NCBI RefSeq assembly: GCF_004358325.1
Contig: NZ_CP037940.1
Location: 1,736,001-1,800,000, forward strand
DNA: 64,000 nucleotides
Source of the DNA: Periweissella cryptocerci
Lineage (GTDB): Bacteria; Bacillota; Bacilli; Lactobacillales; Lactobacillaceae
Direction of reading: 5' to 3'
Positions within the stretch are counted from its first letter, which is position 1. Each line of letters starts with the position of its first letter. Positions 26,502-35,901 of this stretch are shown in pieces. The translations under genes were made by a program, and so were the position numbers. Under the pieces are notes generated by a model. The model worked only from the letters and a program-made list of their open reading frames with translations. It made no database searches and was not told the DNA's origin.

Positions 26502-29500
26502 ATGGAAAAAATAAAAAGGAAAAGAGCTCATCCCATCTTACACGGTGTGATGGCATTAATAATGGTAATTCCGTTAATGGTGGCGGCGTTTTCAAGTCTT
26601 GCGAATACCAAATCCGTGACGGCCGCAACCAACACCCAATTAGTGGTGACGAAGGTCAAATTTAACCTGAAAAGTAATCATAACTTGATTGTTGGTGATG
26701 ATGGTAGTGCAGAAACTAACATCAACAATCAAGGTGGTGTGCGCGATAACAATGATAAAGACGCGGGTGAAGTTGAACCGAACGTAAACTTTGCATTGTT
26801 TGGTATTCCAACGGCAAACAACGCTAACATTAGCGATAAAGCATGGACAACATTGGGGTCTTTCATTGAAGACTTCCAGAGCACTCGTGAATCGTTTACA
26901 CCACTAACATATGGTGTAAATAGCGAAGATGAGGTTACACTGACGAAAAATGGTAGTAAGACATTGGCGTCGGCAATTAGAGCAGCATACCGAAGCGTTG
27001 GGCAAGAACCATTGTTCGATGCAGGGAAATACCCCAATAATTCTGACGTGTTCAATCAAATTATTTTTAATTTGTTGGATGTTCAGTTAGCGGATATTTT
27101 TGAACATCAAACCCCAACTAAACATGGCGGCATTACTGCTGATAACCCGTTTTATCGGACGAACGCCTCGGGACAGTTGACATATAATGTGACTGATCCA
27201 GGTCGTTATATACTGGTGGAGCAAGCTGCTGCTAATCAACCAGGAGCCAAGGCATCAGGTAAGGTTGTTTCACGGCAAGTGTCAAAACCGATGACAATTG
27301 ATGTGCCAACACCACAAACCGAAACTGTTGTTAATGAGTCAGATGGGAATGTCACGAAAAACATTCACATTTATCCGAAAAATGATATTCCAGAGCAAGC
27401 GGCCCAGTTTACCAAGGTAAATGGTAGCGATGAAAATTTGCCAGGTTTAGCTGGTGCAAAATTTGCCTTGTTTGAATTTACTGGTGATAATACGGCTTGG
27501 GCAACGTTTAATAGCAATGTGAATCAACTAGCGATGTTGAAGCCGATTAATGCCGAAAAAGCCGTCATTGATGACTATGCAGACGCCGACGATTATGATG
27601 TCTTGCTTAATGAGAATAGTGCACAGCGTAAGCTAAGTACGAAGTGGATTAAGAGTGGTGATGATGATAATAGTAACTTATTCGTTTCGGATGAAGATGG
27701 TAAGGTTACCTCACCCGAGCTTGAATATGGCCGCTACTTCTTTGTCGAAGTAGCAGCGCCAGATACATTTACCTTAAATTCATTCCCAATTTACTTTGAA
27801 GTGAAGGCGGATAATGTTGATGGTGACTTGATTACGCCACAATCATATGCGCAAAAATTAGATGCATCATTGGCGGATTATTCAGATTACTTCCCAAACT
27901 ATGAAAAGCCAGCAATGACTAAGAGTTTGGATGTGATTGCGACGAATCCTGACAGTGAATCACACTTTGTGCCAGATTCAGAAGGGGTTTACTGGAACAA
28001 TGGGGGCACTTCTTATCAAGCTGGTGACATCTTCAGATATACGCTTTCAACATCTGTTGATAACCCACAATTACTTTCTGGAAATTTCTTAGCTTTCTAT
28101 GATGTTTTCATGAAAAATAGTGCATACTGGGATAATGACGGTAGCAGATATGAAACTTGGGGTAGTTCAGATCACATTACTGATGATGAGAAAGCTGATG
28201 GTATTACTTTCAAGCCACGTGATGAATATTCATGGTTCCAAGAATTACTCGATGCCAACCAACTATTTAAGTTTACTCCTCGGAGTCCCAGTGATAGTAA
28301 GCCACGTGGGGAGAAGGTTGCCCACGATTTCTTTGATCCAATTACGAATGCCATCGATCCAAGCGTTGTTACAACTGGCTTGGCCCACGGTAGTTTACCA
28401 TCAACTTTGGTCATCTATAGTAAGGCCAAGGATACTGAGGGTAATGCAATTCCACTTGGATACTTTGGTGATACAATGCTCCAAGAAGATGCCGACAAGT
28501 ATGGTATGTACTTTGGACCATTTGCACTTAACGCCGATGGTGACGGTAACGGGATTGGTGCCGTTGGTTGGTATGATACTGATTTACACGTTTCCAATGC
28601 GTGGGAAGAACTTGGGACACCGACGGGAACCCAATTATACTGGGCGATTGATGCTGCCCGGATGCGTGAAGCAATCCGGAGTGCACTAGCTGGTGCTGAT
28701 AAGTTAACTGCGACTGGTAACGCGGCGCAAATTGAAGAAGTTTTGAATCAGATTAGTAAGTTAAACTTAGAATTTGATTTGGAACCTAAGGATGATTTCT
28801 CTGCTAAGCAAGTCCAAGCATTGCATAATATTGGTCAATTTGAATGGAATTCATGGGATCCAGAACCATACAATGAAGACACGAATGATGCCTACATTGG
28901 TGGTCAAGTTTTCCAGAAATTTGATCAAGCGAATAAATCACTGATTAGCTTGCCAACAATTGCACCGGTTGAACCTGATGCAGTTGATGAACCTGGCGCT
29001 GAACCAGAAAAACCAGAGCAAGGTGAGATGACAGATGATGAGTACGCTGAGTTACTTGATGCGTATAATGAGCAAAAAGCGGCATATGAAGCTGCTAAAA
29101 AAGCTTACGACGATTATGTCAGCGCTAAAGCAAAGTATGATACTGACAAAGCCGCGTATGACTTGGTGCAAGCAAATGAATTCGCTGTCCCTGTAAAGCC
29201 TGAAACTGTTGATGATCCTGGTGATGAACCAGAAAAGACAGAAAACATGTCAGATGGTGAATACAACGACATTAAGGACCAATACGATAAAGATAAGGAA
29301 AAGTATGATCAATACTTAACTGATTTGGACGCGTATGAAACGGCGAAAAATGCACACGATGCGGTATTAGCCAACTCGTTAGCCGTGTACCAAAAAGATA
29401 ATCGAAATGGTCACTTCTATGTGACACGCAAGGTCGATGATGGTACTGTTCAATATCTGAAATACGATAAAGAACGTGACCTCATCTTAGGCTGGACAAC

Positions 29501-30041
29501 TAATGAATCAGAAGCAACGTTGTTCCACACAATTCCAACTGTCGATAAAGCTGGTAAGACGATTGGTCAATTTAAAGTTTATGGTTTAGCACCGAATGCC
29601 CATTATGATAACGAAGCGGCAGATGAAGAAAATTACGAAATTGACTCGAATAGAATTGTCAGCGGTGACTATGGTTTTGTGCCAGATAATAAGAAGAACC
29701 TCCAATACTTTATTGGTGAAGTTGGTGACCTAAAAATTGGCACGAACACTTATCATAAGATGGATCAGGACTTAGAATTCTGGGTAGCCCCATTAGAATG
29801 GCGTTTCTTTGATAAAGATGGTGATGGGCCATTTGAAGGGTATACTGATAAAGATTCACAAAATGCGATTGGGACTAGTACAGTACCGCTGTATCCAACG
29901 AAGTTAACAAACATTAAGTCAGTTATCTTCCCGGATGCTGGTGGATTGGGAATTCTGGCATTCATTCTGCTAGGATTAACCTTAATCTACGCTGCGTACC
30001 GCTACTTTAAGTACCGCCGTAATCATTTAGTTACAGAATAG
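26502..30041 (+). CDS. YPKN-type pilin with FPDAG sorting motif and coiled-coil insertion (1179 aa)
   Basis: Backbone-type pilin. Signal peptide ends about residue 41 (VTAATNTQ). The pilin motif IHIYPKNDIP places the acceptor Lys at 293. The SpaA-like domain at about 305-450 has E-box YFFVEVAAPDTF. Residues about 820-962 hold a proline/glutamate plus coiled-coil segment present as two tandem, diverged units (PVEPDAVDEPG... and PVKPETVDDPG...), absent at the matching place in the paralogue at 30194. The C-terminal signal reads FPDAGG (about 1143) with Ala where Thr normally is, followed by a normal membrane helix and basic tail. The RBS GAGGAG precedes the ATG and the gene is followed by a terminator. 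Confidence 0.92.
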   Translation: MEKIKRKRAHPILHGVMALIMVIPLMVAAFSSLANTKSVTAATNTQLVVTKVKFNLKSNHNLIVGDDGSAETNINNQGGVRDNNDKDAGEVEPNVNFALFGIPTANNANISDKAWTTLGSFIEDFQSTRESFTPLTYGVNSEDEVTLTKNGSKTLASAIRAAYRSVGQEPLFDAGKYPNNSDVFNQIIFNLLDVQLADIFEHQTPTKHGGITADNPFYRTNASGQLTYNVTDPGRYILVEQAAANQPGAKASGKVVSRQVSKPMTIDVPTPQTETVVNESDGNVTKNIHIYPKNDIPEQAAQFTKVNGSDENLPGLAGAKFALFEFTGDNTAWATFNSNVNQLAMLKPINAEKAVIDDYADADDYDVLLNENSAQRKLSTKWIKSGDDDNSNLFVSDEDGKVTSPELEYGRYFFVEVAAPDTFTLNSFPIYFEVKADNVDGDLITPQSYAQKLDASLADYSDYFPNYEKPAMTKSLDVIATNPDSESHFVPDSEGVYWNNGGTSYQAGDIFRYTLSTSVDNPQLLSGNFLAFYDVFMKNSAYWDNDGSRYETWGSSDHITDDEKADGITFKPRDEYSWFQELLDANQLFKFTPRSPSDSKPRGEKVAHDFFDPITNAIDPSVVTTGLAHGSLPSTLVIYSKAKDTEGNAIPLGYFGDTMLQEDADKYGMYFGPFALNADGDGNGIGAVGWYDTDLHVSNAWEELGTPTGTQLYWAIDAARMREAIRSALAGADKLTATGNAAQIEEVLNQISKLNLEFDLEPKDDFSAKQVQALHNIGQFEWNSWDPEPYNEDTNDAYIGGQVFQKFDQANKSLISLPTIAPVEPDAVDEPGAEPEKPEQGEMTDDEYAELLDAYNEQKAAYEAAKKAYDDYVSAKAKYDTDKAAYDLVQANEFAVPVKPETVDDPGDEPEKTENMSDGEYNDIKDQYDKDKEKYDQYLTDLDAYETAKNAHDAVLANSLAVYQKDNRNGHFYVTRKVDDGTVQYLKYDKERDLILGWTTNESEATLFHTIPTVDKAGKTIGQFKVYGLAPNAHYDNEAADEENYEIDSNRIVSGDYGFVPDNKKNLQYFIGEVGDLKIGTNTYHKMDQDLEFWVAPLEWRFFDKDGDGPFEGYTDKDSQNAIGTSTVPLYPTKLTNIKSVIFPDAGGLGILAFILLGLTLIYAAYRYFKYRRNHLVTE

Positions 30042-30044
30042 TTT

Positions 30045-30076
30045 AAAACCGCAATCGGGCAACTGATTGCGGTTTT
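30045..30076 (+). terminator. Rho-independent terminator after the FPDAG pilin
   Basis: AAAACCGCAATC (30045-30056) pairs with GATTGCGGTTTT (30065-30076), followed by T. It separates the adhesin/pilin pair from the next pilin gene. Confidence 0.9.
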
Positions 30077-30193
30077 TGTATTTGCAGAAATCTTCACACG
30101 AAGGTCATGGATTGCTAACGGTTTGTTCATAGCTATCGGTGATAATAGTAGGAGTAGATACTGCCAGAAATGGGAAATTTTAGGAGGTTAACC

Positions 30194-33100
30194 ATGAACA
30201 AAATAAAACAAAAGAAAGGACTGCCTAAGCTAATTCAAGGTATGTGTATTGCCATTTTGATTGTACCGTTATTTTTTACGGCATTCTTTGGCCCACATCA
30301 GAAAAATTCAGCAAGCGCAGCTCCCAAAGAAACGATTAATTTAGTCGTGCACAAGATGATTTTTGAAAAAGGCAATTACCCAGTTACGGGTGATGACATG
30401 TTTAATAATCAAGGTAATGAAATTGACGACATTGCTGGAACCGGTGGAACTGGTAAAGAAGGCGTTCCGTTTGCCTTATACCAAGTAAACACAAATATCG
30501 TGCAAAACAATACTTGGCAAGCTTTGGTGGCATTCATTAACGGATTTGAAGTTAGTGCTAGTGACACGGTTCCACCAGCTAACGGTAGTCGAGATGATGG
30601 TGTCCGCGAAGGGTTACAGTGGCCAGAATCAGTGGAAACTGCGATCGATGAAATTTTTGCCAATGGTACTAAAACATCAGTACGGACATATATTCAACGT
30701 GCATATGCGGCTGCAGCGGCCAAAGATAAAGACGGTGAATTATCGGCCGCAATGGCAACTGTTACAGGTACCCACTACTATCCAATGACGGCCTACTCAT
30801 TCAGTCGCGTGGTTGAAGAATTACTGAAAGCTGTTAACAATAATATTGATACACCCGCCTTCCCCCTTGCGAAAGACAACAAGGGTGCTGATTATCCAGA
30901 TATGGATACCAACGGCTACCGTTTGACCGGTGATGATGGCGGCAAGCTGACGTATGAAAACCTTTTGAATGATGAAGCGCGCTATATTTTAATTGAAGGT
31001 GCAATGGATAACGGTAAGCAATATCGGCAATCTGCTTCACCAATTGTATTGGATTTGCCACTGACGACGACCGACGATTCGGGCGAAGTCCATGTCTATC
31101 CTAAAAACGAACTACCAACTCAACGCGCCGTCTTCCGTAAGGTTGATGCATCGAATACGGGTGGTCCGATTGTTAAAAATGACGAGGTTACTGACGGTTG
31201 GGTTAAAATGGGCAACGACAACTATACCCAAGAAGCTGACTATGATAGTACTACCGATGTAACTTCTGGTGCCTCAGTTGAAGGACACGAACTGTTGCCA
31301 ATTGGTGGTGCGAAGTTTGTCTTGTTTGAATACACCGGGACGAAGGCTGGTTGGGAACGGCTAGAGAGTGCCCAAATCCAAATTTCTAAAAAAGGGGACG
31401 CTGATCAGGCAAGCTCATATACGGTTTCGGGATTCAGTTCACGCCCGGTTGCTAACCCAGAGGGTGCTAGTGAATTATTTGAAGCCGCAGATAAAACTGG
31501 TATCGTCAGGTCACCAGAGTTGCCTTATGGGCGTTACTTCTTCGTTGAAGTGCAAACGCCAGCAAGTATGGGGGAAGAGCATTTCTCGATTAATGCGTAC
31601 CCCGTTGTGTTTGAAGTTAATGCAGATAATGTTGATATGGGGAGTGGCCATGATGGCATACCACAAGCAATTCATGCGACTTCATATGCTTCACATATTG
31701 ATGATGATATTGCCGATGTCGACGATTGGCAGTTCCCTAACTATAAGCGGCCAACTTTAACCAAATCACTTGAAGTGATTAACGACAAGACTACCGCACC
31801 CGATAGTGACACCACACCTGGTATTGCAATTGGGGGTGGTATTGAACCGACAGTGGCCGATACTTACCGTTATAAATTGTCAGCAACGATAGTGACACCA
31901 CAAGTGCTCTACGGAAAATACGCCGCGTTCTATGATATTTTCTATCGGAATGAAGCGCAAAAAGTCGAGGGTGATTTTGTATATCCAACGTATACAGATC
32001 ATGAAGAAGAAGAACCAACAGATTTTTCAAGCTTGCTAGACATTACTCAAATTTTTGATATCAAAAACTATCAAGGTCCGCGAATCGATAAGATTAATTA
32101 CGATAAAGACATTGATTATACAGACGGAAAAGTATTAGATTTCTTTGTCGATAAATCGGCCGAGGGTGTGTCATCGACTGAGCCACAAAATATTTTAACA
32201 ACTGGGATTGACCCAGAATCAGTTAAGTCAACATTAGTGCTGAGAGATGGTGATACTGTCCTAGGGCACTTTAGTAATCAACGAAAGACAACGGATGAAA
32301 CTGATCAAGGTAGTGCCGATTGGAAACAGTACGGCCCTTGGCTTGGACGGTTCAGTTCCTATGATATTAATGAAGAAGGTGACCGTGTAGACAACCCCGA
32401 GGGGATTGCGCGCATAGGGTGGTTTGATACGCAGCGTGAAGAAACTGGTTTTGAACAAGATATGTTAGGGCTAGTTGAATTCGGTACGCCAACTGGAACA
32501 CAGTTGTATTGGAATATTGATTTTGAGCATGCTAGTGAACTGATTGAAGATTACAATAAAAAGCATGAGACTAATATTGCATTCGCCGGTGTGACTAACT
32601 TGGATTTAGAATTTGATTTAATGCCAAAGCTGAATGAAACTGGTCAATCATTCTTATCACAGTTGCAATTACAAACATTGCATAATGTCGGTCAGTTTGA
32701 ATGGTTGCTTGATCAAGATGACCACCCATACTCCGAGGACTCGTTTACAGCCTTTCTTGGTGGACAAACCTTTAAAAAGGTTGATCAAGACGGTGAAATC
32801 TTGAACACTTCGGTAGCAGACAATGGTTCATTGAGCGATGCTGGCCACTTCTATGTTGGTCGTAAGGTTGCTAATGGTGCGACTGAATATCTTGTTTATG
32901 ATAAGGTCAAACGCGCCGTTATCGGTTGGGAAAAGAAAATTCTGACTAGAGCTGAATTTACTGATAAATATGGTGATAACGAGAATGCAACCATGTTCTT
33001 CGATACGGATAGCTCAGGTGAGTTTTCAATTTACGGGTTAACGCCAAATGCTGATCAAATCGGTGACGTTGAAACTCACTTCGATAAAGGCAGAAAAGCC

Positions 33101-33403
33101 GTTCATTACTTTATCTTTGAAGATCCTGAAGGTTTATCATACAGTGGTGAAAACCCTATAAAGTATCAACCACTTGCTGGTTCGGGTGAAGAATTTTATG
33201 TCATTCCTAAGGATCCTGAAGTACCAAATGATAATCCGCTTGGCCTTGGGGTAACTGAATTAGGAACAGCAACAATCAGTAACCGTAAGGCAGTGCCATT
33301 CCCAGTAACTGGCGGGATTGGGATCTTAATTTTCATCACCCTTGGATTGGCGTTAACCTTTGTTGGTTACCGTTACTTCAAAACACGCAAAAATGAAGCT
33401 TAA
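30194..33403 (+). CDS. YPKN-type LPXTG backbone pilin (1069 aa)
   Basis: Probable shaft pilin, paralogue of the genes at 2763 and 26502. The ATG at 30194 is chosen because AGGAGG stands about 6 bp upstream; the in-frame ATG at 30170 lacks an RBS. Signal peptide ends near SASAAP (about residue 40). Pilin motif VHVYPKNELP with acceptor Lys304; SpaA-like domain with E-box YFFVEVQTPAS; conserved pilin segments GTPTGTQLYW and HNVGQFEW. Sorting signal FPVTGG (about 1036), membrane helix, short basic tail. It lacks the coiled-coil insertion of its upstream paralogue. A terminator upstream and one downstream imply a separate transcription unit or read-through control. Confidence 0.93.
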   Translation: MNKIKQKKGLPKLIQGMCIAILIVPLFFTAFFGPHQKNSASAAPKETINLVVHKMIFEKGNYPVTGDDMFNNQGNEIDDIAGTGGTGKEGVPFALYQVNTNIVQNNTWQALVAFINGFEVSASDTVPPANGSRDDGVREGLQWPESVETAIDEIFANGTKTSVRTYIQRAYAAAAAKDKDGELSAAMATVTGTHYYPMTAYSFSRVVEELLKAVNNNIDTPAFPLAKDNKGADYPDMDTNGYRLTGDDGGKLTYENLLNDEARYILIEGAMDNGKQYRQSASPIVLDLPLTTTDDSGEVHVYPKNELPTQRAVFRKVDASNTGGPIVKNDEVTDGWVKMGNDNYTQEADYDSTTDVTSGASVEGHELLPIGGAKFVLFEYTGTKAGWERLESAQIQISKKGDADQASSYTVSGFSSRPVANPEGASELFEAADKTGIVRSPELPYGRYFFVEVQTPASMGEEHFSINAYPVVFEVNADNVDMGSGHDGIPQAIHATSYASHIDDDIADVDDWQFPNYKRPTLTKSLEVINDKTTAPDSDTTPGIAIGGGIEPTVADTYRYKLSATIVTPQVLYGKYAAFYDIFYRNEAQKVEGDFVYPTYTDHEEEEPTDFSSLLDITQIFDIKNYQGPRIDKINYDKDIDYTDGKVLDFFVDKSAEGVSSTEPQNILTTGIDPESVKSTLVLRDGDTVLGHFSNQRKTTDETDQGSADWKQYGPWLGRFSSYDINEEGDRVDNPEGIARIGWFDTQREETGFEQDMLGLVEFGTPTGTQLYWNIDFEHASELIEDYNKKHETNIAFAGVTNLDLEFDLMPKLNETGQSFLSQLQLQTLHNVGQFEWLLDQDDHPYSEDSFTAFLGGQTFKKVDQDGEILNTSVADNGSLSDAGHFYVGRKVANGATEYLVYDKVKRAVIGWEKKILTRAEFTDKYGDNENATMFFDTDSSGEFSIYGLTPNADQIGDVETHFDKGRKAVHYFIFEDPEGLSYSGENPIKYQPLAGSGEEFYVIPKDPEVPNDNPLGLGVTELGTATISNRKAVPFPVTGGIGILIFITLGLALTFVGYRYFKTRKNEA

Positions 33404-33434
33404 TTAATAACCTCCTGAAATATTAATTAATATA

Positions 33435-33480
33435 AACAGAGATGATTGGTAGTTAATTCTACTGATTATCTCTGTTTTTT
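33435..33480 (+). terminator. Rho-independent terminator after the 1069-aa pilin
   Basis: AACAGAGATGATTGGTAG pairs imperfectly (with G-T pairs) with CTACTGATTATCTCTG at about 33459-33474, followed by six T. Confidence 0.85.
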
Positions 33481-33622
33481 GTGCGGGACAAAAACACGTC
33501 ACTTTTTCACTACGTCTTCTTAGATTAATCAAACAAATTCTTTACAATGAGTATTATTAGAAAATCTATAACAAAGTCGCAGTCAAAATTATAAAATTAG
33601 TAATGAAAAGGTGAACATCACG

Positions 33623-35209
33623 ATGATAAAAACAGCCCGTTCTATAAAAATATTAATAGCGGTGTTAACAATTTTTGGCATGATGCTGACGTTTACACAG
33701 TATCATTTTATCAACGCTGCAAAGCACGAAACAGTTGAGTTGACGATTCATAAGTACATGGAAGTTGATGATGAGAAACATGGTTTTTCCGGTGCGCCAG
33801 ATAATGGGGTGACATTCCACGTCTATCGTCTGTCAAAAGCCGATGAACAAAAGTACATTGATAAGTCAGTTGATGATATTAATCTTGATGATGTACGCGA
33901 TAATGCGACGGGCTACTATACAACAGATCCAACGGCTGAAGGACGGACTGATTTAAGCGTACTTACCAATAACGCTTACTTGATTACCGAAACCGATGCT
34001 CCAACTAAGCAAGGGCGCCAGCTTAATGAAGCGACACCTAAGCTGGTTTATCTGAATGATAAGCATGCACGCAAAGATATTTACATGAAAAACAATAACG
34101 GTCACGGTATCGACGTGACGGTTGAAGGAACTGTGCCCCAAGCTAGCCGGTTAGATGATAATCATAGCGGAATTAGTTCAAACGGAATTGAATTTGGTGA
34201 AGATGCCCCGTGGCTAGTAACCGCGCAAATTTTTGAAGATTTAGATACGCTGAAGGAATATTCGATTGTTGATACAATGGACGCCGATTTGCGCTACACA
34301 CCTGAAGTGGAAGAAGTCTGGGGTATTGATACTAGTGGCAATAAGGAACTTCTCGTATTGGGCGATGAGTACAAGCGCCATGTTGCAACGGTTGATGGTA
34401 AGACGGTGATCACTTTTAGTTTTGATAAACACCAATTAAAAGTGATGCATGCCGCCAATTTTGAACGGTTTGAATTAGTTTTACATTCACGGTTACGCGT
34501 AAATGCACAGCCAATGAAAATTTGGAACTATGCTGAGTTAGTTGCTAAGAAGGGCGATAATTTGATTCATGACTATGATGGCTCAAGTACTTGGACTTCT
34601 GGTCGGACATTTTATTCATTTGTTGGTAAGAATGCGGCTTACGATGCCAAGTTGGCGCGTTTAATGAGCCAGGGACACTTTGTGATTCAAGATTGGACAC
34701 CGACTAGTGCTAATTATGGGCACTACTTACGGTTCATTAACGAAGATGGCCGGGAAGTGGCTGCTGATCAAGCAACGAGTTATGAATGGGTCGTTGATAT
34801 CAGTGATGCCTCAGAATTAAAACCAAGTGAAGCGGATGGCTCATTTGAGGTACGCGGGTTACGTCGGGGAACTTACCGGTTAAAGCAAACCGATGCACCG
34901 GACGATTACTTGAAGTTGAAGCCTAGCGAATTTACGATTGCACGCGTGTCCGACGCGCATCAACCGTTCTTTATTCATAATTATCAAGATTCATTTGTCC
35001 GACGCTATGTTTCGCTGTTATTTGAATCAACGAATATGAAATCATCCAATGATGAACAACTGGGGAAACACCCAGAAATGCCACTTGCTGGCAGCATCGC
35101 AGGTGGGACAATCTTGGTTGCGTTGACTGGTTTGACGATAACGACGTTTATTACTTATCGCAAGTACAAATTAAAACTAAAAAAAGTCGCAGTTAGTGAA
35201 ACTGAATAA
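33623..35209 (+). CDS. Surface pilin-like protein with degenerate MPLAG anchor signal (528 aa)
   Basis: Smaller member of the pilin family in this locus, possibly basal or accessory. The ATG at 33623 follows AAAGGTGA; an in-frame GTG at 33611 overlaps that RBS. Signal peptide to about residue 33. N-terminal SpaA-like domain with E-box YLITETDAPTKQ, a fimbrial isopeptide-type middle (about 155-330, VTAQIFEDLDTLKEYSIVDTM), and a second SpaA-like domain with YRLKQTDAPDDYL, where Gln replaces the usual Glu of the E-box. The C-terminus has MPLAGS (about 486), a hydrophobic helix and a lysine-rich tail, so it looks like a sorting signal with Ala for Thr. It could instead be a simple membrane anchor. 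Confidence 0.85.
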   Translation: MIKTARSIKILIAVLTIFGMMLTFTQYHFINAAKHETVELTIHKYMEVDDEKHGFSGAPDNGVTFHVYRLSKADEQKYIDKSVDDINLDDVRDNATGYYTTDPTAEGRTDLSVLTNNAYLITETDAPTKQGRQLNEATPKLVYLNDKHARKDIYMKNNNGHGIDVTVEGTVPQASRLDDNHSGISSNGIEFGEDAPWLVTAQIFEDLDTLKEYSIVDTMDADLRYTPEVEEVWGIDTSGNKELLVLGDEYKRHVATVDGKTVITFSFDKHQLKVMHAANFERFELVLHSRLRVNAQPMKIWNYAELVAKKGDNLIHDYDGSSTWTSGRTFYSFVGKNAAYDAKLARLMSQGHFVIQDWTPTSANYGHYLRFINEDGREVAADQATSYEWVVDISDASELKPSEADGSFEVRGLRRGTYRLKQTDAPDDYLKLKPSEFTIARVSDAHQPFFIHNYQDSFVRRYVSLLFESTNMKSSNDEQLGKHPEMPLAGSIAGGTILVALTGLTITTFITYRKYKLKLKKVAVSETE

Positions 35210-35216
35210 GTTAAAG

Positions 35217-35256
35217 TGAAACCCCAGTGTTGGAGCAAATCCAATGCTGGGGTTTT
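35217..35256 (+). terminator. Rho-independent terminator after the MPLAG protein gene
   Basis: AAACCCCAGTGTTGGA pairs with TCCAATGCTGGGGTTT (from 35240) across a 5-nt loop, followed by T residues. Confidence 0.92.
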
Positions 35257-35626
35257 GTTGATGAAAATTGGCCACTGCGTGCCAGTAAATTACTTGGCGC
35301 ACCACGCTGGAAGCGCATGTTCAAGCCAAAGTGCGGTCTTGAACAACTCGGATAAGCTGGGAGTCTATGGGAATAAATTCCCTAGACTCCTCATCTCATC
35401 CTCAGCGACGACATGTGTTTCACACATCTCGCCCCAGTCGCGGTGTATAGGCTACGCCCGCCAAGTAATTTACTGCCACTCCGTTAGTTAGGTATAATTC
35501 TCAAGCTAGCAAAAAAATTATCAACCGCAAGCCACAGTAGCATGGAAACAACACTGATAATAGAATCTCAGTAATTCGATGATTGAAAAGAGAAACGATA
35601 ATCTCACGCTCGAATAGACAGAACTC
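35257..35626 (+). repeat. Interspersed structured repeat, full A + B copy (E2)
   Basis: Starts directly at the preceding terminator. P1 is AGTAAATTACTTGGCG (35284-35299) with CGCCAAGTAATTTACT (35459-35474), 16 bp perfect. P2 is 35300-35310 with 35434-35445 (one mismatch, one bulge). Inside are hairpins GTTCAAG/CTTGAAC, AGTCTA..GGGAA/TTCCC..TAGACT and CATGTG/CACAT. A TATAAT follows the A module at 35493-35498. The B module (about 35532-35624) contains CTCAGTAATTCGATGATTG. An accidental 91-codon ORF crosses it and is not called as a gene. The rest of the gap to the MFS gene (35627-35901) is AT-rich without visible genes. Confidence 0.82.
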
Positions 35627-35901
35627 TTAATTTTATGTTGGAGCCACATATTTTAATACATTGCAGACAAAGTACAATGTCGTTATCAAATTGTAACCGA
35701 ATTGCCAAAGCATTAACCTGTCAATTTACTAGCGGTGAGCGTAAAATTATTGATTGGTACGATTATGTATACATAAGATGATTGTTACAAAAAGATTGAT
35801 GTCATTGAGCTTTGCTAATTTTATAAGTTGATTTTACAGTGTATGTGAGCAAATATCAGCGGATATAAATGACGAAGTTAAACAAGATTAGGGGAGAATT
35901 A

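Noticed and set aside
28950..29390. Frameshift or chimaeric join in the 1179-aa pilin
   Set aside because: The frame is continuous, codon use does not change and the flanking pilin domain continues in register, so it is an in-frame insertion.
35216..35491. Open reading frame of 91 codons that resembles another of 95 codons at 52648-52935 (shared NYLAHHAGS and YGNKFP pieces)
   Set aside because: Both frames lie across copies of the structured repeat; the protein similarity only mirrors nucleotide similarity. No ribosome binding site is present and the helical pairing explains the conservation better.
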